64,000 nt of DNA. Origin: SAR324 cluster bacterium. GTDB taxonomy: Bacteria; SAR324; XYD2-FULL-50-16. Of the stretch, positions 8,835-17,775 are shown piece by piece. The position numbers and the translations under genes are program-made. The notes under the pieces were generated by a model. That model did not search any database. It was given only the letters and a program-made list of their open reading frames with translations, and was not told the origin of the DNA. Where the stretch lies: positions 1 to 64,000 of the forward strand of contig JANQGX010000001.1 of the NCBI GenBank assembly GCA_028282885.1. Direction: 5' to 3'. How positions within the stretch are numbered: position 1 is the stretch's first letter; the number at the start of each line of letters is the position of its first letter.

Positions 8835-10439
8835 TTAGAACTCGCTTGCCAGGGTCAGGTCAGAGATATTATTAACATCAACCCAATGACCTGAAATATA
8901 TTGAATTTTTACCTTAACCCCATTATCAGCGAACCAGTTAATCATGTCCCTGACATCGAGATTGCTGAATTCGGGTTTATCCTGGTTTTCCCGAATAAAC
9001 TCCCGTGCCATGTCAGCTCCCTTTGCCGACAGCTTCATTACACCGATCCATTCGCCATCGAATTCGGCATTGGGCTCGGAGAATACAACCTTGTTCACGT
9101 ACGCTGTCTCTCCGAAATAGGATTGAACGTCCGGTTCGGTAGCATAGACAAAATCTGATTTATTGCTGTGGTTGGTATCTATTTTTGAATCGACAATGAT
9201 AACGACATCCTCCGGGTCATCAATAGCGAACTGCAGAATATATTTCCGGAAAAGAATATCGCCAAAAAGAAGCAGTGTGGTTCGGTCGAGCTTGTCGATA
9301 GCTTTGGACAGCGAAACCATCTGACCGGTTCCCTCATAATCTTCATTGACCACTTTATTGAGATTGGGCAGATCAACCTTGTCGCTTTTGTATCCGGTAA
9401 CGACTGTAATATCTTTAATATCGTGTTCATAGATATGGTTGATCATCCTGGCAAGAATGCTCTCTTTGCCGATTTTAAGCATGGTTTTTGGGATGTCGCT
9501 GGTAAGGTGTCCAAGAAGCTTTCCCCTGGAAGCAGACAGGATCACGGCGTTAATCGGATCTTTCGCATAGTTGCTGAGATATCTCTTTTCAGCTTCGGCA
9601 ATTTCCTGATCATCTTGCAGCCGAAAGATTTCCTTTACCGGTACAATGCTGTCTTCAGCGGCCAGCAGGTTTTCGTCGGTATGAATCTGTTTCGTGATCT
9701 CCTGCATTTTTTGTACACAACCCCGGATTAAATGATTGGCCCAGATTACCAAAGAGACTTTGTGCTCACGAAAATCGTTGGTCGGGGTGGTATAATACTT
9801 AGTGGGAACCAGGACTATCGGAGACCGGTTGTCCCATTCCTTGATGAAGGAAAAGACCTCACTGCTGTTGCTAAGTTTACTATGGATCAAGATCGCATCC
9901 GCTCCGGCCTCTCTGTATGCTTCAGCCCTTAACAGGGCCTCCTTCAAACCCCATCCTGCAATAAAGGCTTCCACCCTGGCGATAATCAGAAAGTCGTCAT
10001 CGGACTGCATGTCCTTGCCCGCCTTAATTTTGCCGGCAAACTCATCAATATCTGCCAACGGCTGCCGGTCTCCCCTTAAAAAGCTGTTAGTCTTTGGAAA
10101 AATCTTATCCTCAATGCAAACTCCGCCAACCCCTCTCTGCTCCAGTTTCTTAACCAACCGGCGCATATTGTTAAAGTTGCCGTATCCCGTGTCACCGTCC
10201 AGGAGGATAGGAATTGAGGTGGCATCGCTCATGTATTCAAGAACATCCAATACCTGGGTCCAACTGGCTTCATTGTTATCCCTGACTCCCAACGAGGCAG
10301 AAATTGCCAAACCACTTCCCCAGATTCCTTTGAAACCTGCTTCTTCAACAATTTTGGCAGAAAGTCCGTTATGGGCCTCCATGATAAATTCAAGGGAAGG
10401 GCTCTCCAGAAGTCGTCTTAATTGTGTCGTTTTTCTCAT
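8835..10439 (-). CDS. pepM: Phosphoenolpyruvate mutase fused to a nucleotidyltransferase domain
   Basis: Residues 1 to about 290 are PEP mutase, the entry enzyme of phosphonate biosynthesis, with LDGDTGYGN and the signature [10 protein letters not shown]; this separates it from isocitrate lyase-like relatives. Residues about 295-534 are a nucleotidyltransferase domain starting [20 protein letters not shown], in which the usual GxGxR loop is altered to SRGKL, and containing [16 protein letters not shown] and a final VDVNNISDL. Mutase-cytidylyltransferase fusions are known in bacterial phosphonate clusters. No strong ribosome-binding site precedes the ATG, but a TATAAT lies a few bases upstream, so the message may be nearly leaderless. 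It is the first gene of the three-gene cluster. Confidence 0.9.
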   Translation of the reverse strand: MRKTTQLRRLLESPSLEFIMEAHNGLSAKIVEEAGFKGIWGSGLAISASLGVRDNNEASWTQVLDVLEYMSDATSIPILLDGDTGYGNFNNMRRLVKKLEQRGVGGVCIEDKIFPKTNSFLRGDRQPLADIDEFAGKIKAGKDMQSDDDFLIIARVEAFIAGWGLKEALLRAEAYREAGADAILIHSKLSNSSEVFSFIKEWDNRSPIVLVPTKYYTTPTNDFREHKVSLVIWANHLIRGCVQKMQEITKQIHTDENLLAAEDSIVPVKEIFRLQDDQEIAEAEKRYLSNYAKDPINAVILSASRGKLLGHLTSDIPKTMLKIGKESILARMINHIYEHDIKDITVVTGYKSDKVDLPNLNKVVNEDYEGTGQMVSLSKAIDKLDRTTLLLFGDILFRKYILQFAIDDPEDVVIIVDSKIDTNHSNKSDFVYATEPDVQSYFGETAYVNKVVFSEPNAEFDGEWIGVMKLSAKGADMAREFIRENQDKPEFSNLDVRDMINWFADNGVKVKIQYISGHWVDVNNISDLTLASEF

Positions 10440-10778
10440 AGATTATTATATTTTGATGGCTCAAACTGCGAAATTAGCGCCTTTTGAGGAGTGATTCTTC
10501 TGATCCATTTGTTAAAACCTGGTATTTTGGGCTATCTGTTAATTTTGCAACTAAATTTAAGGATGACCATAAGAAGCGCTACAAATAGGGGCTATCCTTG
10601 ATTTGCGTCAACCTGGGATGCTTCCGGATTCAGCATTTCCGTTTTTTGACCGTAAAAGGGTTAACTTTTGAATAATCTTTAGTCGGTCAACTGCCTTCAA
10701 AGCAGTAAGATCCGCTTGACGATGGAGCTTTGGTAACGATACAGTCTTCCAAGCAATCCAATAACAGCAGGAGTTAAT
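10440..10778. other. Intergenic region, divergent promoters expected
   Basis: This 339-bp gap separates the minus-strand phosphonate genes from the plus-strand envelope gene and must hold both promoters. Apart from the TATAAT just before pepM and an AGGAG ribosome-binding site before 10779, I see no confident motif, RNA or small gene. Confidence 0.5.
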
Positions 10779-12143
10779 ATGGATATAAAAACGAAATGGA
10801 AAAAAAAGGAATCAGACCTGTTTGTCTGTCGAATAAAAGGATCGGCTGCAATGTGTGTTTTCTTGCTCACGGTTGGACTTCTTTTTCCGCTCGGATTATT
10901 CGGATATGATTTCAGTGATGTCAGAACATCCCTGATAAGAGACCTGAAGAAATGGCAGGGGTATGCCTCACGAAATAAAATCGCCGTCGTATATAATGTT
11001 GCTTCCAGAGATCAGATCAAGGCCAAACACAATCTCATTCAGTTTAAGAAGGACCTCTCCCATGAGTTGTTAAAGAGCTTTGATGTAGCGGACCCCATTA
11101 TCGTCCAGGAGATCATCAATACCAATCAATTACAGTTCAACCAGATCGCCGATAACAAATCTATTTTAGAGCAGTTCTCGGACAGATCGGGCAGCGTTCA
11201 TGTACTAATGGTTGATCTGAAACTGAAAGCGGATAACCTCCTGGTCAGTTTTGATTTAAAAAACAGGGACAACACTAAAATTTCAACTGTAACGACAGAG
11301 ATTGCCGCCGGGAGCCAGAAAGAGAACTCATATCAACCCCAGCATGTCGTTGCTCAATCATCCGAACCCGAGACTCCTGTTTACCAGTCATTTAACATGG
11401 ATTTCAGCTCCCGTCAGTTTACTGCGGGGCAGAACGACTCCTGGATCTATTTTTCACCCACCGCCCTGGTTAATCCATCCATGAATGCATTGACTGCAAT
11501 GCTCTGGTTCAAGGACTTGCAGGAGGTCGATATTCAGGTGGTAAAAATGCGGTATTCCCTAAAAGTGGTGGATGTCCTGCAATTCGGAGTACAATCCTAT
11601 GCCATTGCCGAAAAGGTCAACTCAAAAGCCGATGAACCCAATCTCGGCAATGAAAGCGGACACCATTCCACATATCTCTCCGTGAAGTTCCTGATCGTGG
11701 ACGAAAGTGTACTGCCTGTCAATTTCGCTGTGGGGCTTCGTCGTCGTATCCTTTGGGATGAAGACAATACGGACTTCAGATCCAGAGATGAGGTCAACGA
11801 GTCAACAAATTCTGACGAGTATGATGATGCTAAAGATCTGGATGAACAGCATGACAAGTACAATCAGCTAACCCTCCAGGCAATGGTCACCGGAAAGATT
11901 GAACCCATCGGTATTCTCTATAATGCTTATCTGGACAGCCTTACCTTCGGAGCAGGCGTGAAATTCGTATTGACACCGGATATCAAACTCTTCGCTGATA
12001 ATATCTATAATTACTACGAAGATCCGGATATTGATGGAGATACGGCAGTTGGTATTCAATTCTATAACCCGCTGGGATCGGCAGACCTGGTTTACCAGTT
12101 TGAAACCCAACAGGTGCAGTTGGGAATCAATCTCGACTTCTAG
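10779..12143 (+). CDS. Putative outer-membrane protein with N-terminal periplasmic domain
   Basis: I do not recognise a named family. The ATG at 10779 is supported by AGGAG 6 bp upstream, giving a long basic n-region (KWKKK, CRIKG) followed by a hydrophobic stretch at about residues 24-42, a signal peptide or anchor. Residues about 45-175 look like a soluble alpha/beta domain (RNKIAVVYNVASRDQIK, then VLMVDLKLKADN) reminiscent of the FlgO/CsgG-type fold. Residues about 225-454 alternate short amphipathic strands and end in QLGINLDF, a C-terminal phenylalanine as expected of a BamA-recognised beta barrel. An acidic low-complexity loop (DEYDDAKDLDEQHD) fits a surface loop. It is monocistronic. 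Confidence 0.5.
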   Translation: MDIKTKWKKKESDLFVCRIKGSAAMCVFLLTVGLLFPLGLFGYDFSDVRTSLIRDLKKWQGYASRNKIAVVYNVASRDQIKAKHNLIQFKKDLSHELLKSFDVADPIIVQEIINTNQLQFNQIADNKSILEQFSDRSGSVHVLMVDLKLKADNLLVSFDLKNRDNTKISTVTTEIAAGSQKENSYQPQHVVAQSSEPETPVYQSFNMDFSSRQFTAGQNDSWIYFSPTALVNPSMNALTAMLWFKDLQEVDIQVVKMRYSLKVVDVLQFGVQSYAIAEKVNSKADEPNLGNESGHHSTYLSVKFLIVDESVLPVNFAVGLRRRILWDEDNTDFRSRDEVNESTNSDEYDDAKDLDEQHDKYNQLTLQAMVTGKIEPIGILYNAYLDSLTFGAGVKFVLTPDIKLFADNIYNYYEDPDIDGDTAVGIQFYNPLGSADLVYQFETQQVQLGINLDF

Positions 12144-12185
12144 CACCTCCCCGAGCAAACGGCCGATTAATCATTTGCACGTAAT

Positions 12186-12205
12186 GGAGGTCCTGTCGGA
12201 CCTCC
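12186..12205 (+). terminator. Hairpin after the outer-membrane gene
   Basis: GGAGGTCC and GGACCTCC form a perfect 8-bp stem with a TGTC loop, 42 bp after the stop codon. A TTTTAT run follows about 15 bp downstream, after a CCGG-flanked repeat. It is the only strong stem in the gap and fits transcription termination of the upstream gene, although the U-tract is not directly adjacent. Confidence 0.55.
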
Positions 12206-12396
12206 GGTTCATCACCGGTTTTATCATATCCTTACCGTTCAACCGCCGTTGCGGAACTCAGCGATTTCAGATTATCTAATCAACAGTGCTGCATCCCTTC
12301 ACATTTGGAGTCGATTCCTATAGCTTTATATTTACCAATCAGACTGATTTGTTACACAATGACAAACCCGGTCGCCTAGATTCCATCGATTTGAAT

Positions 12397-12478
12397 CAAT
12401 TGGTTTGGTGAAACAATTTTCATGTTTTCCAAAAATACGATCTGTTATATGATACTGTATTGAGCCCAAAACCAATTG
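12397..12478. repeat. 10-bp inverted repeat with 62-bp spacer upstream of selB
   Basis: CAATTGGTTT (12397-12406) is repeated in inverted form as AAACCAATTG (12469-12478). The 492-bp gap 12144-12635 holds, besides the hairpin at 12186, no tRNA and no convincing small gene. The repeat could be a pair of protein-binding half sites or chance in AT-rich DNA. Confidence 0.25.
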
Positions 12479-12635
12479 CCGGGGCAATCAACGGTTTGTT
12501 CCGGTCCGTTAGTCCTGAATACTGATATACTCATTTTTAATCTTATATCTCCGCTATGAGGGTAAACCATCGAAATTAAAAAACAACGCCTCTGCCGGAA
12601 ACTCTAAACGCAATCCAAAAACCAGACATATCACC

Positions 12636-14552
12636 TTGAAAAATATAATCATTGGCACCAGCGGACATATCGATCACGGCAAATCTGCCTTGGTTAAAGC
12701 CCTGACGGGAACTGACCCTGACCGTTTCATTGAAGAGAAAAAAAGGGGCATCACCATAGACATTGGATTTGCCCATTATATTTGGGAAGACAGGCTGGAC
12801 ATATCCTTTGTTGACGTACCGGGTCACGAAAGATTCGTACACAATATGCTTGCCGGAGTCGGTGGGATCGATATTTTGCTTCTGGCCATTGCGGCAGATG
12901 GTGGTGTTATGCCTCAGACAACAGAACATCTGCATATCTGCAACCTCCTGGAAATAAGAAATGGTATTGTTGTACTGACAAGATGTGATTTGGCCGATGA
13001 AGAGATGGTTGAACTGGTGGAAGAGGAGGTTACCGAGCTGATCGAAGGGACTTTCCTGGAGGATAAACCCATAATCAAGACCTCAGCAATAGCAGGAACC
13101 GGACTTGACGATTTAAAAAAAGAAATTGCCACGATAGCGGATAGTCTACCTGCTCAAAAAACAAACAATCCATTCAGGTTACCCGTGGACCGGCGATTCA
13201 CCCTCAAGGGATTCGGGACCGTTGTCACTGGTACTGTACACAGTGGTGAAGCAAATCTCGATGACAAACTGATGCTTTTCCCACAATTGGAGCCACTTCG
13301 CATAAGAGGGTTCCAGGTCCATGGCCAAAAATCCGATCGTATCAGCACAGGGCAACGATCAGCAATCAACCTGACCGGTATTCAAAAAGACCAAATTGAA
13401 CGGGGCAACCAGATAGCGCTTCCCGGACAGCTTGTAAACACCAGGGTTATTGAGGTTGAACTGAACATTATTCCGGACAAAACGGGAATCCTGAAAAACA
13501 GAAGCAAACTCAGATTTTTCAGCAATGCCCAGGAGGTGACCGGAAGGCTCTACACAACAGATGATTTTGACCCGGACGCCACTGAAAAGCAATTTGTACA
13601 AGTTCGACTGGAGAATGACATAAGCTGTCGCTACGGGGATCGGTTTATCATCAGAAATCTTTCGCCGGTACAAACCCTTGCCGGTGGCAGAATCATTGCA
13701 CCTTTCGGAAACCGGACCCGAAAAAACAAACATCGACTCAGCGAATCCCTTAACGGGCTCGCTTCCGACGACGAAATAACCCGGGTTCTGGAAGCCGTCT
13801 TCCTGTCGGGCACCAAGGGAGTCGTGGCAGATCAATTGGTACCGCTGGTCGGGAGTTCGGTCAAAGCGATTCAGAAGTCTTTGCAGTCTCTCTCCAGCAG
13901 AGGAGAGATAGTTTCCATCAACAATGAAAAAAAGAAGTTCATCCATAAGTTTCATAATGAACGTCTGGCCGGCTTTTTTGTCCGCACGCTTAAGGTTTTC
14001 CATAAAAAGCAGCCGGAAAAACCCGGTGCGCAAGGGTCCGATTTTTTTGGCAAAATGAGTCTTACCTTCAGCCATCAGGAGGTTCTCTCCTCTTTGAACT
14101 GGGCGGTCAAACAGGGGTTTATTGTGCAAACGGAAGGAGTTTATCACCTTCCGGGATTCGAAGGGGGGATGAATGAGAGACAGAAAAAATTGAAAGAACA
14201 GATTCTCAGGGAACTAAAAAAGAGTGGTTTCCACCCCCCCGGACTCGTCAATCTGTCCAAAGAACTGGATGTTGATCAGAAGGAAATCGAGAAGGTTCTG
14301 AAAATTGGTTTGTCAGAGAAATGGATTATCCGGGCGAAAGATGATCTATGGTACCTGCCTGAAACTATCGAAATAATTAAAGGAAAACTGATTGATTTCT
14401 TTTCAACAAAAGAAGACCTTACCGTTGCAGACTTCAAGGAACTAATCGGGGTATCGAGGAAACACGGCGTCGGATTATTGGAATATTTTGATAGTCTGCA
14501 CCTGACAAGACGGATGGAAAACCACAGGGTTCTATACCGGGAAAACGCGTAG
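12636..14552 (+). CDS. selB: Selenocysteine-specific elongation factor SelB
   Basis: SelB carries selenocysteinyl-tRNA to ribosomes paused at a UGA followed by a SECIS hairpin. The N-terminal EF-Tu-like GTPase shows GHIDHGKS (G1), RGITIDIGF (switch I), DVPGHERF (G3) and a TRCD G4 variant. Two beta-barrel domains follow, then C-terminal winged-helix domains (about residues 380-638) that bind the SECIS. Length 638 is typical. The start is a TTG at 12636, giving the family N-terminus MKNIIIGTSGHID; no good Shine-Dalgarno is visible. selA, selC and selD are not in this window. Confidence 0.93.
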   Translation: MKNIIIGTSGHIDHGKSALVKALTGTDPDRFIEEKKRGITIDIGFAHYIWEDRLDISFVDVPGHERFVHNMLAGVGGIDILLLAIAADGGVMPQTTEHLHICNLLEIRNGIVVLTRCDLADEEMVELVEEEVTELIEGTFLEDKPIIKTSAIAGTGLDDLKKEIATIADSLPAQKTNNPFRLPVDRRFTLKGFGTVVTGTVHSGEANLDDKLMLFPQLEPLRIRGFQVHGQKSDRISTGQRSAINLTGIQKDQIERGNQIALPGQLVNTRVIEVELNIIPDKTGILKNRSKLRFFSNAQEVTGRLYTTDDFDPDATEKQFVQVRLENDISCRYGDRFIIRNLSPVQTLAGGRIIAPFGNRTRKNKHRLSESLNGLASDDEITRVLEAVFLSGTKGVVADQLVPLVGSSVKAIQKSLQSLSSRGEIVSINNEKKKFIHKFHNERLAGFFVRTLKVFHKKQPEKPGAQGSDFFGKMSLTFSHQEVLSSLNWAVKQGFIVQTEGVYHLPGFEGGMNERQKKLKEQILRELKKSGFHPPGLVNLSKELDVDQKEIEKVLKIGLSEKWIIRAKDDLWYLPETIEIIKGKLIDFFSTKEDLTVADFKELIGVSRKHGVGLLEYFDSLHLTRRMENHRVLYRENA

Positions 14553-14601
14553 GTTTGGGACTCCTCTCCTTCTAACCACGAAAAACTGGCTAAAAAAGGC
14601 A

Positions 14602-17600
14602 ATGTCACTGGTTATTTACGTTTCTCACAAAACGGTTATCATTTCCAAATATAACCTGGAGTTTCGTTTTACACCCCCTGCTGAAAACCTGACCAAGGCA
14701 GCAATCGGGGCTTACCAGATGCTGCGCCAATCCGAAATCCTGCAAACCGAATCCTCCCGCAATGAAAGGGAAGAGGTCATCACCCTTTTAAAACACTATG
14801 GAGCAGCACTCTTCCGCTCGGTGATTCCGGGTCATATCACATCAGAAATATACAAATCGGGGGGCCTGTTTGTTTACTCTTTAGACAGGGAAATTATCGA
14901 TCTGCCTTGGGAACTGCTTTACGATGGTTCTTCGTTTTTCGCCTTAACGCAGGGTGTGGTCAGAATAAACAGATCGGAATCCGGAATCATTAAAGAGACA
15001 ACCTCCTTCATGTTTCCGGCTTTAAGATTATCCTTAAGTTCGTATACACCTGCCGAACTGCAACCGGATAGCAACAGGTTAATCGGGTATGTCGAGGAGT
15101 TTGCATCAGCCGCCGTTCCCAGGTCGCCTTTGGTCAGATACAGAACAGATGGAGATGCCAGCTTTGACAGTATTCTGGAATCTCTGCAATGGAGCCCCAA
15201 TCTGTTTTACTTTTCCGGTTATGACACCGGGGAAGGCTGGCAACTGCGAAAATCGGACAGCAGTGAATCTCCAAAGGAGTGGCAGGAAAAACGTTTTAAA
15301 GAGGAAGTTACGGATGCTATACGCAGAGGTCTTAAGATAATGCTTCTCCAGACCTCGCAACTCCTCTCCGATAAAAAAACCGATGAGAATCAACTTATAA
15401 AACAGTTGTTCGACGCCGGAACTCCATATGTCATAGCGTTTTACGGCCGGATTTCCAGAGGACGGCTGAAAGAGTACCTCAACATTTTTCTGTTAGGCTT
15501 GATCAGGGAGGAGAATATTTTAAGGGCCCATCGGTTAGCGATCAACCATATTCAGTCTTCTCTGCCGTTAAGTTGGGACTGGTCATGGATTCGATTTCAC
15601 ATTAATCAGAAACTCCTTGAATCCACCAAAGACAATCCCATCCCTCCATTTCATTTCGACAGATCAGAAACGAGTCATAACGATCAACCTGTGCCTCCTT
15701 CTGTCAATTTCAGGCTTCTCAGCAGCAGGAGGTTCCAGGGAAATTATGAGGCATTTAAAAGATTCAATACGATCCTCTCAGCGCCGGACGAGAAGAGGAT
15801 CATCTGTCTGGATGCTTCCAAAGGAGTTCCCTTGGAACCATATTTACATGAGTATCTGAGGAGAACAGGCACCTTAAGGGAAGTGTCGTTAAATTTGTTC
15901 TATTATCAGAAATGGGGATTTAGTAACAAGATAAAAACCAAGCTTTTCAAATCCAAGTATGCGGATCTTTTCTCCTTTCTGGGGGAGGCGAGGCATCAAA
16001 CAGCAAATCTCAACAATCGTTTGATCCCACTTGGATCTACTGTTGAAACAGGAGAAACGATCGAGCTGTTGATTATCTTCACGCCTCCTCAAAAAAAGGA
16101 TCCGATTTTCGATCGTTGGCTCGCTGAACATCAAAAAAAGAATCGAAGCATCCTGTTCGTTCATGACGGGACCTGTCACACAAGTTTGAAAACCCTTGAT
16201 TTCATATTGGACAAGACAGTCAAAGAGCAGGTTATCAATAGCTTTGAAGATGAGCTGCCTGAAGAGTGGATCGAGCTGATAGATCAAAAGCTGTCGCCCT
16301 CAATGCAGGATATTTCACTGCTTAAAACCATACAAAAACTTGGAAACAGGGATCTCATCAACTATCTGCATCAATCACCCAAGGTGGACGAGCTGTACGA
16401 AACCAGCTTTCATTATGTTTTCTCCACCCTGTCGGCCAGTCGTCTGAAAACCTTTCTGGCCTTGTATCTGTTGCGGATTTTCTGCCCCAAGAATTTTTTG
16501 ATCGATCTGCTGGAAATCAAAGGAATTGAATCTGACCTGGAATATTTACATCATATTCATCTTATTAACGCTAACCTGACTTTCGAAGAATTCTGGGTCC
16601 CCCTTCACCTGCAAAACCGCATACGTGAATTGTCCCTCATACCGATCAACATACTGGAAACCCATGGACTGGATCTCCTGCAGAATCTGATCACCTGCCT
16701 GGACAGAAAAAATGCTCACTACGCACTGATTGAAATCGGTTTTCACTATGTCATTGCCGAACTCGGAAGAAACAAACTCTTTGAAATCCCACTACAGAGA
16801 AATCTGCAGATCGGTAAAAAACTCTCCCGAAAACCATTCCCCGAGTTCAGGCTAACGGACAATCTGATTACCAGCCTGGAATTGGCACTTCTGATCGGAA
16901 AGGGACAGCTAATACAGAAAACCCTGTTTACAATCGTGGAAACACTCGAAGTATTGCCTTTTGGTGAAGAAACCATTGCCATTTGCGAGTGGCTCCTCCA
17001 GGTTGAGAAGAAACACAGGAACTGGTCGCTGGTATCCACCATACAAACCAAAGCCGCTGCAATCTATGTTCGGATGAATCGCAAAGAGAAAGCCATCGGA
17101 TTAATCTCTTCGGCGATTAAATTAAATAATGATATCAATAATTTTGCCAATCGATTTCAAAATCTGATCACAATTGCCCTGCTCTTGCTCGACCTCGACG
17201 AATTCGATAAACTCTCGAAACTACTGGCAAGTGCACATTTCGACATGTCTCTGTTGAGTAAGGATGATATTGCCAAACTCTGGTTGATCGACGGACATCT
17301 GCTTTACCACAACCGGAAATTCAGAGAAGCCCGAACATCTTTTGAAAAAGTTTTGAACGAGTTTGATTCAATAGCCCAGGATAGTCTAATGGCCAAGACA
17401 TACAGTCTGATGGCTGACCTTTCCCAAAAAAAGAACCAAAAGCAGGACTATGCTTTCTATCTTGAGCAAACCGTTAGATATACCGAAGCCTGTGGTGATA
17501 TGAACAGGGCTGCTGAACTACACCAGGAGCTTTACAACCTGTGTGTTTCCGGCAACAGACTGGAACAGGCTGCGCAGCATCTGGAGTGGATCTACTATTT

Positions 17601-17724
17601 CTACCAAAATAGCGGTAACAAAACAAAAATCCGTGATATCGCTGATCAACTCGGTGGTCTCTATTTCAAGATTGGTGAGCAATCAAAATCCACTGATTTC
17701 TATGGTATCGCGCAGGGTATCTGA
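14602..17724 (+). CDS. CHAT-like/STAND-like/TPR protein with apparently lost active sites
   Basis: No close family is recognised, but the order of features matches CHAT-domain proteins. Residues about 90-290 have the CHAT hallmarks LPWELLYDG (101-109), FFALTQGVVRI (112-122) and AGTPYVIAF (272-280). The block that normally reads fsGHG with the catalytic His is YFSGYDTG (203-210), and the LnaC-type catalytic Cys block is LLQTSQ (248-253), so both members of the caspase-like dyad seem missing. Residues about 377-420 start like a STAND NTPase (RRFQGNYEAFKRF), but the P-loop position reads LDASKGVP, without GKT/S. A helical region follows, then TPR-like repeats (about 780-1040). I infer a non-catalytic scaffold or regulator. 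It lies 50 bp after selB and 51 bp before the UDP-glucose pyrophosphorylase gene. Confidence 0.55.
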   Translation: MSLVIYVSHKTVIISKYNLEFRFTPPAENLTKAAIGAYQMLRQSEILQTESSRNEREEVITLLKHYGAALFRSVIPGHITSEIYKSGGLFVYSLDREIIDLPWELLYDGSSFFALTQGVVRINRSESGIIKETTSFMFPALRLSLSSYTPAELQPDSNRLIGYVEEFASAAVPRSPLVRYRTDGDASFDSILESLQWSPNLFYFSGYDTGEGWQLRKSDSSESPKEWQEKRFKEEVTDAIRRGLKIMLLQTSQLLSDKKTDENQLIKQLFDAGTPYVIAFYGRISRGRLKEYLNIFLLGLIREENILRAHRLAINHIQSSLPLSWDWSWIRFHINQKLLESTKDNPIPPFHFDRSETSHNDQPVPPSVNFRLLSSRRFQGNYEAFKRFNTILSAPDEKRIICLDASKGVPLEPYLHEYLRRTGTLREVSLNLFYYQKWGFSNKIKTKLFKSKYADLFSFLGEARHQTANLNNRLIPLGSTVETGETIELLIIFTPPQKKDPIFDRWLAEHQKKNRSILFVHDGTCHTSLKTLDFILDKTVKEQVINSFEDELPEEWIELIDQKLSPSMQDISLLKTIQKLGNRDLINYLHQSPKVDELYETSFHYVFSTLSASRLKTFLALYLLRIFCPKNFLIDLLEIKGIESDLEYLHHIHLINANLTFEEFWVPLHLQNRIRELSLIPINILETHGLDLLQNLITCLDRKNAHYALIEIGFHYVIAELGRNKLFEIPLQRNLQIGKKLSRKPFPEFRLTDNLITSLELALLIGKGQLIQKTLFTIVETLEVLPFGEETIAICEWLLQVEKKHRNWSLVSTIQTKAAAIYVRMNRKEKAIGLISSAIKLNNDINNFANRFQNLITIALLLLDLDEFDKLSKLLASAHFDMSLLSKDDIAKLWLIDGHLLYHNRKFREARTSFEKVLNEFDSIAQDSLMAKTYSLMADLSQKKNQKQDYAFYLEQTVRYTEACGDMNRAAELHQELYNLCVSGNRLEQAAQHLEWIYYFYQNSGNKTKIRDIADQLGGLYFKIGEQSKSTDFYGIAQGI

Positions 17725-17775
17725 AATCGCCATCAAGCCGCATTCAATAAACTCAACAACAACCATACCGATTCC

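Noticed and set aside
12144-12635. Possible tRNA-Sec gene near selB
   Set aside because: Scanned for a T-loop and acceptor stem; none fits a tRNA of about 95 nt.
14602-17724. CHAT-like protein as part of a phage-defence system
   Set aside because: Catalytic residues are absent and the neighbours are housekeeping genes, with no effector or gasdermin/Csx-type partner nearby.
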